Shown here piece by piece: positions 4,980 through 6,600 of a stretch of 6,600 nucleotides of DNA (position 1 is the stretch's first letter; each line of letters starts with the position of its first letter). The DNA lies in NCBI GenBank assembly GCA_934254985.1, contig CAKQMS010000063.1, forward strand, positions 1-6,600, read 5' to 3'. The notes below the pieces were generated by a model, which saw only the letters and a list, made by a program, of their open reading frames with translations, was not told where the DNA came from and ran no database searches. The stretch is from an uncultured Prevotella sp. GTDB lineage: Bacteria; Bacteroidota; Bacteroidia; Bacteroidales; Bacteroidaceae. A program made the translations under genes and the position numbers.

Positions 4980-5345
4980 ATGCAATGTAAAACTTCGATG
5001 CCAATAGATTTAAAGGTTCTGATGAACCATATTTATGAGTATAAAAAGGGTGTGCGCCGTATGGTGCTTTATACTTTCGACAAACAATATGAATCTTTTG
5101 CCATTACAAGATTGCAGAATCAGAACATAGAGTATATCATTCAGCCTGTGGGCAATGGTAATCTCAATTTGTTCTTTGGCAAACGAGAATGCTTGGATGC
5201 TATTCGGATGATTGTCACGAAGCCATTGTGCCAATTGTCGCCAGAGGAAGATTTTATTCTCGGTGCTATGTTGGGTTATGATATATGTGCGCAATGTGAA
5301 AGATTTTGTGAACGAAAGAAACGAAACTGTCGGGCTTTAGCCTGA
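4980..5345 (+). CDS. DUF2023 family protein
   Basis: The 121-residue protein matches DUF2023 (PF09633) along its length from memory of the family: an N-terminal helix with NHIYEYKKGVRRMVLYT (16-32), a central segment IEYIIQPVGNGNLNLFFGKR (50-69), and the signature LSPEEDFILGAMLGYDICAQ (86-105). The C-terminus carries four cysteines, C103-x2-C106-x3-C110-x6-C117, able in principle to bind metal or a cluster. The ATG at 4980 is preferred over an in-frame TTG at 4971; the ATG at 4998 is also possible. The function of the family is unknown. It lies downstream of flavodoxin, an arrangement I recall from other Bacteroidales, which suggests a partner or regulator of flavodoxin (inference). The last residues are encoded within the terminator stem. 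Confidence 0.9.
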   Translation: MQCKTSMPIDLKVLMNHIYEYKKGVRRMVLYTFDKQYESFAITRLQNQNIEYIIQPVGNGNLNLFFGKRECLDAIRMIVTKPLCQLSPEEDFILGAMLGYDICAQCERFCERKKRNCRALA

Positions 5346-5355
5346 CAGTTTTTTT
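5324..5355 (+). terminator. Rho-independent terminator overlapping the DUF2023 stop codon
   Basis: A 12-bp stem (5324-5335 with 5340-5351, one G-U) closes a TTTA tetraloop and is followed by a run of seven T (5349-5355). The stop codon TGA at 5343-5345 is in the 3' arm, so the final coding codons double as the terminator hairpin. It ends the flavodoxin-DUF2023 unit before the chelatase promoter. Confidence 0.9.
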
Positions 5356-5437
5356 ATTGCAAAAGCTATAATGGTTTATTATTAGCGAAGAGAAATGCTG
5401 GATAATGCTGCTACTTATTGTTAGGTATTTGGCATAT

Positions 5438-5461
5438 AATAATCATAATTTTTCGGTATTG
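5438..5461 (+). promoter_or_regulatory. Candidate operator B at the chelatase gene promoter
   Basis: The element differs from the flavodoxin copy (4253-4276) at only two of 24 positions (12 and 17) and ends, like it, at the -33 ATTG, 20 bp before TACCTTTGCA. A GTTAGGTATTT about 18 bp upstream (5420-5430) could be an extra half site. The match strongly suggests that both transcripts answer to the same regulator. Confidence 0.65.
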
Positions 5462-5489
5462 CAAGAATTGTTTTTGGAGATTACCTTTG
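5458..5489 (+). promoter_or_regulatory. Promoter of the CobN/HmuS-like gene
   Basis: ATTG (5458-5461), a 20-bp spacer and TACCTTTG (5482-5489) have the same architecture as the flavodoxin promoter. The predicted transcript starts near 5496, leaving a leader of only about 14 nt, so little room remains for leader-based control. Confidence 0.75.
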
Positions 5490-5509
5490 CACCCCGAAAA
5501 TAAAGGATT

Positions 5510-6600
5510 ATGAAAAAAGGATTAGGAATATTGAAACGAATTAACTTGAAGAAGATTAAGAAAAAGCACATTTTCTTAGCTTTATTAGCAGTGATTACTC
5601 TTGGAGGTTTGGCGAAGGCTTACACAGCTTGGGTGGGTACCACTCGCATTGCTTTCCTCAACTATCAGGCTATTGCGTTGGGACAGATTTCGCATGCCAA
5701 CGACAATGCTATGATTAAGCTTAGTGAGATTACTACCGATGATTTCGACCATCTGGACGATTACGATATGATTATCGTGAATGGTATGGGTCTCCGTATT
5801 GATGAGAACCAGCGTAAGCTGTTGGAAGAGGCTTCCTACAAGGTGCCGACCCTGACTCATGCTGCTACCAACCCAGCCAACAATATCGTATCGGTAGATA
5901 ACTTCGATGCCGATTATTTGATGCAATACATCGAGAACGGTGGCAAGAAGAACTATCACAGTATGCTTGCTTACATCCGCAAGTTTATCGACGGAAAGAA
6001 GTTTATGGCTCCAGAGCCTGAGCGTGTTAACGAACGACCAGACTATCTGCTTACTCATTTCGACCCTAAAGACGAAAAGGGCGATGAACTCGGCTTCAAC
6101 AGCATAAGCGAATATAATGCCTTCTTGGCAAAGAATGGTCTGTATAAAGAAGGCGCTCCTACCATCATGCTCACCGGTTTTATGGGTGCGGCTCCTGATA
6201 TGGAGAAGGCTTTCGAGAAAAAGGGCTTTATGGTGTATCGCATAAACAAGCTTCAGAACTTTATTGCCGGTCATCATGCTGATAGTATCCAGGCTAATGC
6301 CGTAGTAAATATGGCTCACGGTAGACTGGGCGATTACTTCGTAGAGTTTTTGAAACAGAAGAATATCCCTCTGTTCTCACCTCTAAATATCAACCGCTTG
6401 ACCACCGATTGGGAGAACGACAAGCAGGGAATGAACGGCGGTTTCATGTCGCAGAGCATCGTTACTCCAGAGATTGATGGTGCCATCCGTCCATACGTGG
6501 CTTTCGGACAGCGCATCAACAAAGAGGGCTTGCAGGAGGTTTACGGCATCCCAGACAGAATGGAGAGTTTCGTGGAGAGCGTGCAGGGCTATGTGAATCT
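5510..6600 (+). CDS. CobN/HmuS-like metallochelatase, 5' part (runs off the window)
   Basis: The frame stays open for 363 codons to the window edge, consistent with the N-terminal part of a CobN-family protein (well over 1000 residues). A basic N-terminus (KKIKKKH, 14-20) and hydrophobic stretch (about 21-37, IFLALLAVITLGGLAKA) form a signal anchor; AKA at 35-37 could also be a cleavage site. The rest would then face the periplasm, unlike cytoplasmic cobalt-inserting CobN. After the anchor comes the family's N-terminal region (TTRIAFLNYQAIALGQI; later FSPLNIN, then the stretch around GGFMSQSIVTPEIDGAIRP). No CobS/CobT is seen, but the downstream side is cut off. HmuS of the Bacteroidales hmuYRSTUV heme locus is the best-known anchored relative and is linked to iron removal from heme. 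Cobalamin-related chelation remains possible. ATG 5510 suits the short leader. Confidence 0.82.
   Translation, partial: MKKGLGILKRINLKKIKKKHIFLALLAVITLGGLAKAYTAWVGTTRIAFLNYQAIALGQISHANDNAMIKLSEITTDDFDHLDDYDMIIVNGMGLRIDENQRKLLEEASYKVPTLTHAATNPANNIVSVDNFDADYLMQYIENGGKKNYHSMLAYIRKFIDGKKFMAPEPERVNERPDYLLTHFDPKDEKGDELGFNSISEYNAFLAKNGLYKEGAPTIMLTGFMGAAPDMEKAFEKKGFMVYRINKLQNFIAGHHADSIQANAVVNMAHGRLGDYFVEFLKQKNIPLFSPLNINRLTTDWENDKQGMNGGFMSQSIVTPEIDGAIRPYVAFGQRINKEGLQEVYGIPDRMESFVESVQGYVN

Noticed and set aside
5585..6319. A 244-codon open frame on the minus strand
   Set aside because: It is antisense to the CobN/HmuS-like gene, whose protein is recognisable and whose frame is open throughout; the minus translation has no family resemblance.

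Overview
The window looks like chromosome of a Bacteroidales bacterium, most likely Prevotella or a close relative. Upstream of several genes there is a Bacteroidota-type promoter (-7 box TAnnTTTG, here TATCTTTG or TACCTTTG). Leaders are AT-rich with little Shine-Dalgarno signal, and the gene families (DUF2023 beside a flavodoxin, a membrane-anchored CobN/HmuS-like chelatase) are typical of anaerobic Bacteroidales. The species call is inference.

Positions 1-1085 are sparse. A strong terminator of an off-window gene (48-84) is followed by a small integral membrane protein (to 475). About 600 bp without a convincing gene follow, holding four exact-length 23-bp tandem repeat units (753-844), an imperfect inverted/direct repeat patch (881-955) and a hairpin terminator (1038-1070). 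An unrecognised minus-strand gene (1086-1730) has its own promoter. A long bidirectional hairpin (1897-1943) separates it from a radical SAM/SPASM protein (2049-2888, GTG start). That gene has a ten-codon reading frame in its leader. A palindromic element (2951-3010) fills the gap to the next, convergent gene.

The most coherent part is 3024-6600. A minus-strand gene encodes a regulator that fuses a degenerate DUF542/ScdA_N-like segment, a YtfE/RIC-type hemerythrin di-iron domain with all expected ligands, and a LuxR-type helix-turn-helix. Facing away from it are a flavodoxin and a DUF2023 protein (4360-5345), closed by a terminator that overlaps the DUF2023 stop codon. Next comes the 5' end of a CobN/HmuS-like chelatase with an N-terminal membrane anchor (5510 to the window edge).

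The regulator, flavodoxin and chelatase promoters share one architecture (ATTG-N20-TAnCTTTG), and a 24-bp element overlaps the -33 box of each. The flavodoxin and chelatase copies agree at 22 of 24 positions and sit at the same distance from the -7 box. The regulator copy is in inverted orientation relative to its transcription, and a weaker fourth copy lies 43 bp away. All four have ATCAT-N8-GGTAT.

Working hypothesis: a di-iron sensor/transcription factor (for O2, NO or iron state) controls itself, a flavodoxin/DUF2023 redox unit and a heme-iron-extraction or other tetrapyrrole chelatase operon. The motif and gene layout are directly visible. The regulator-operator link and the signal are inference.
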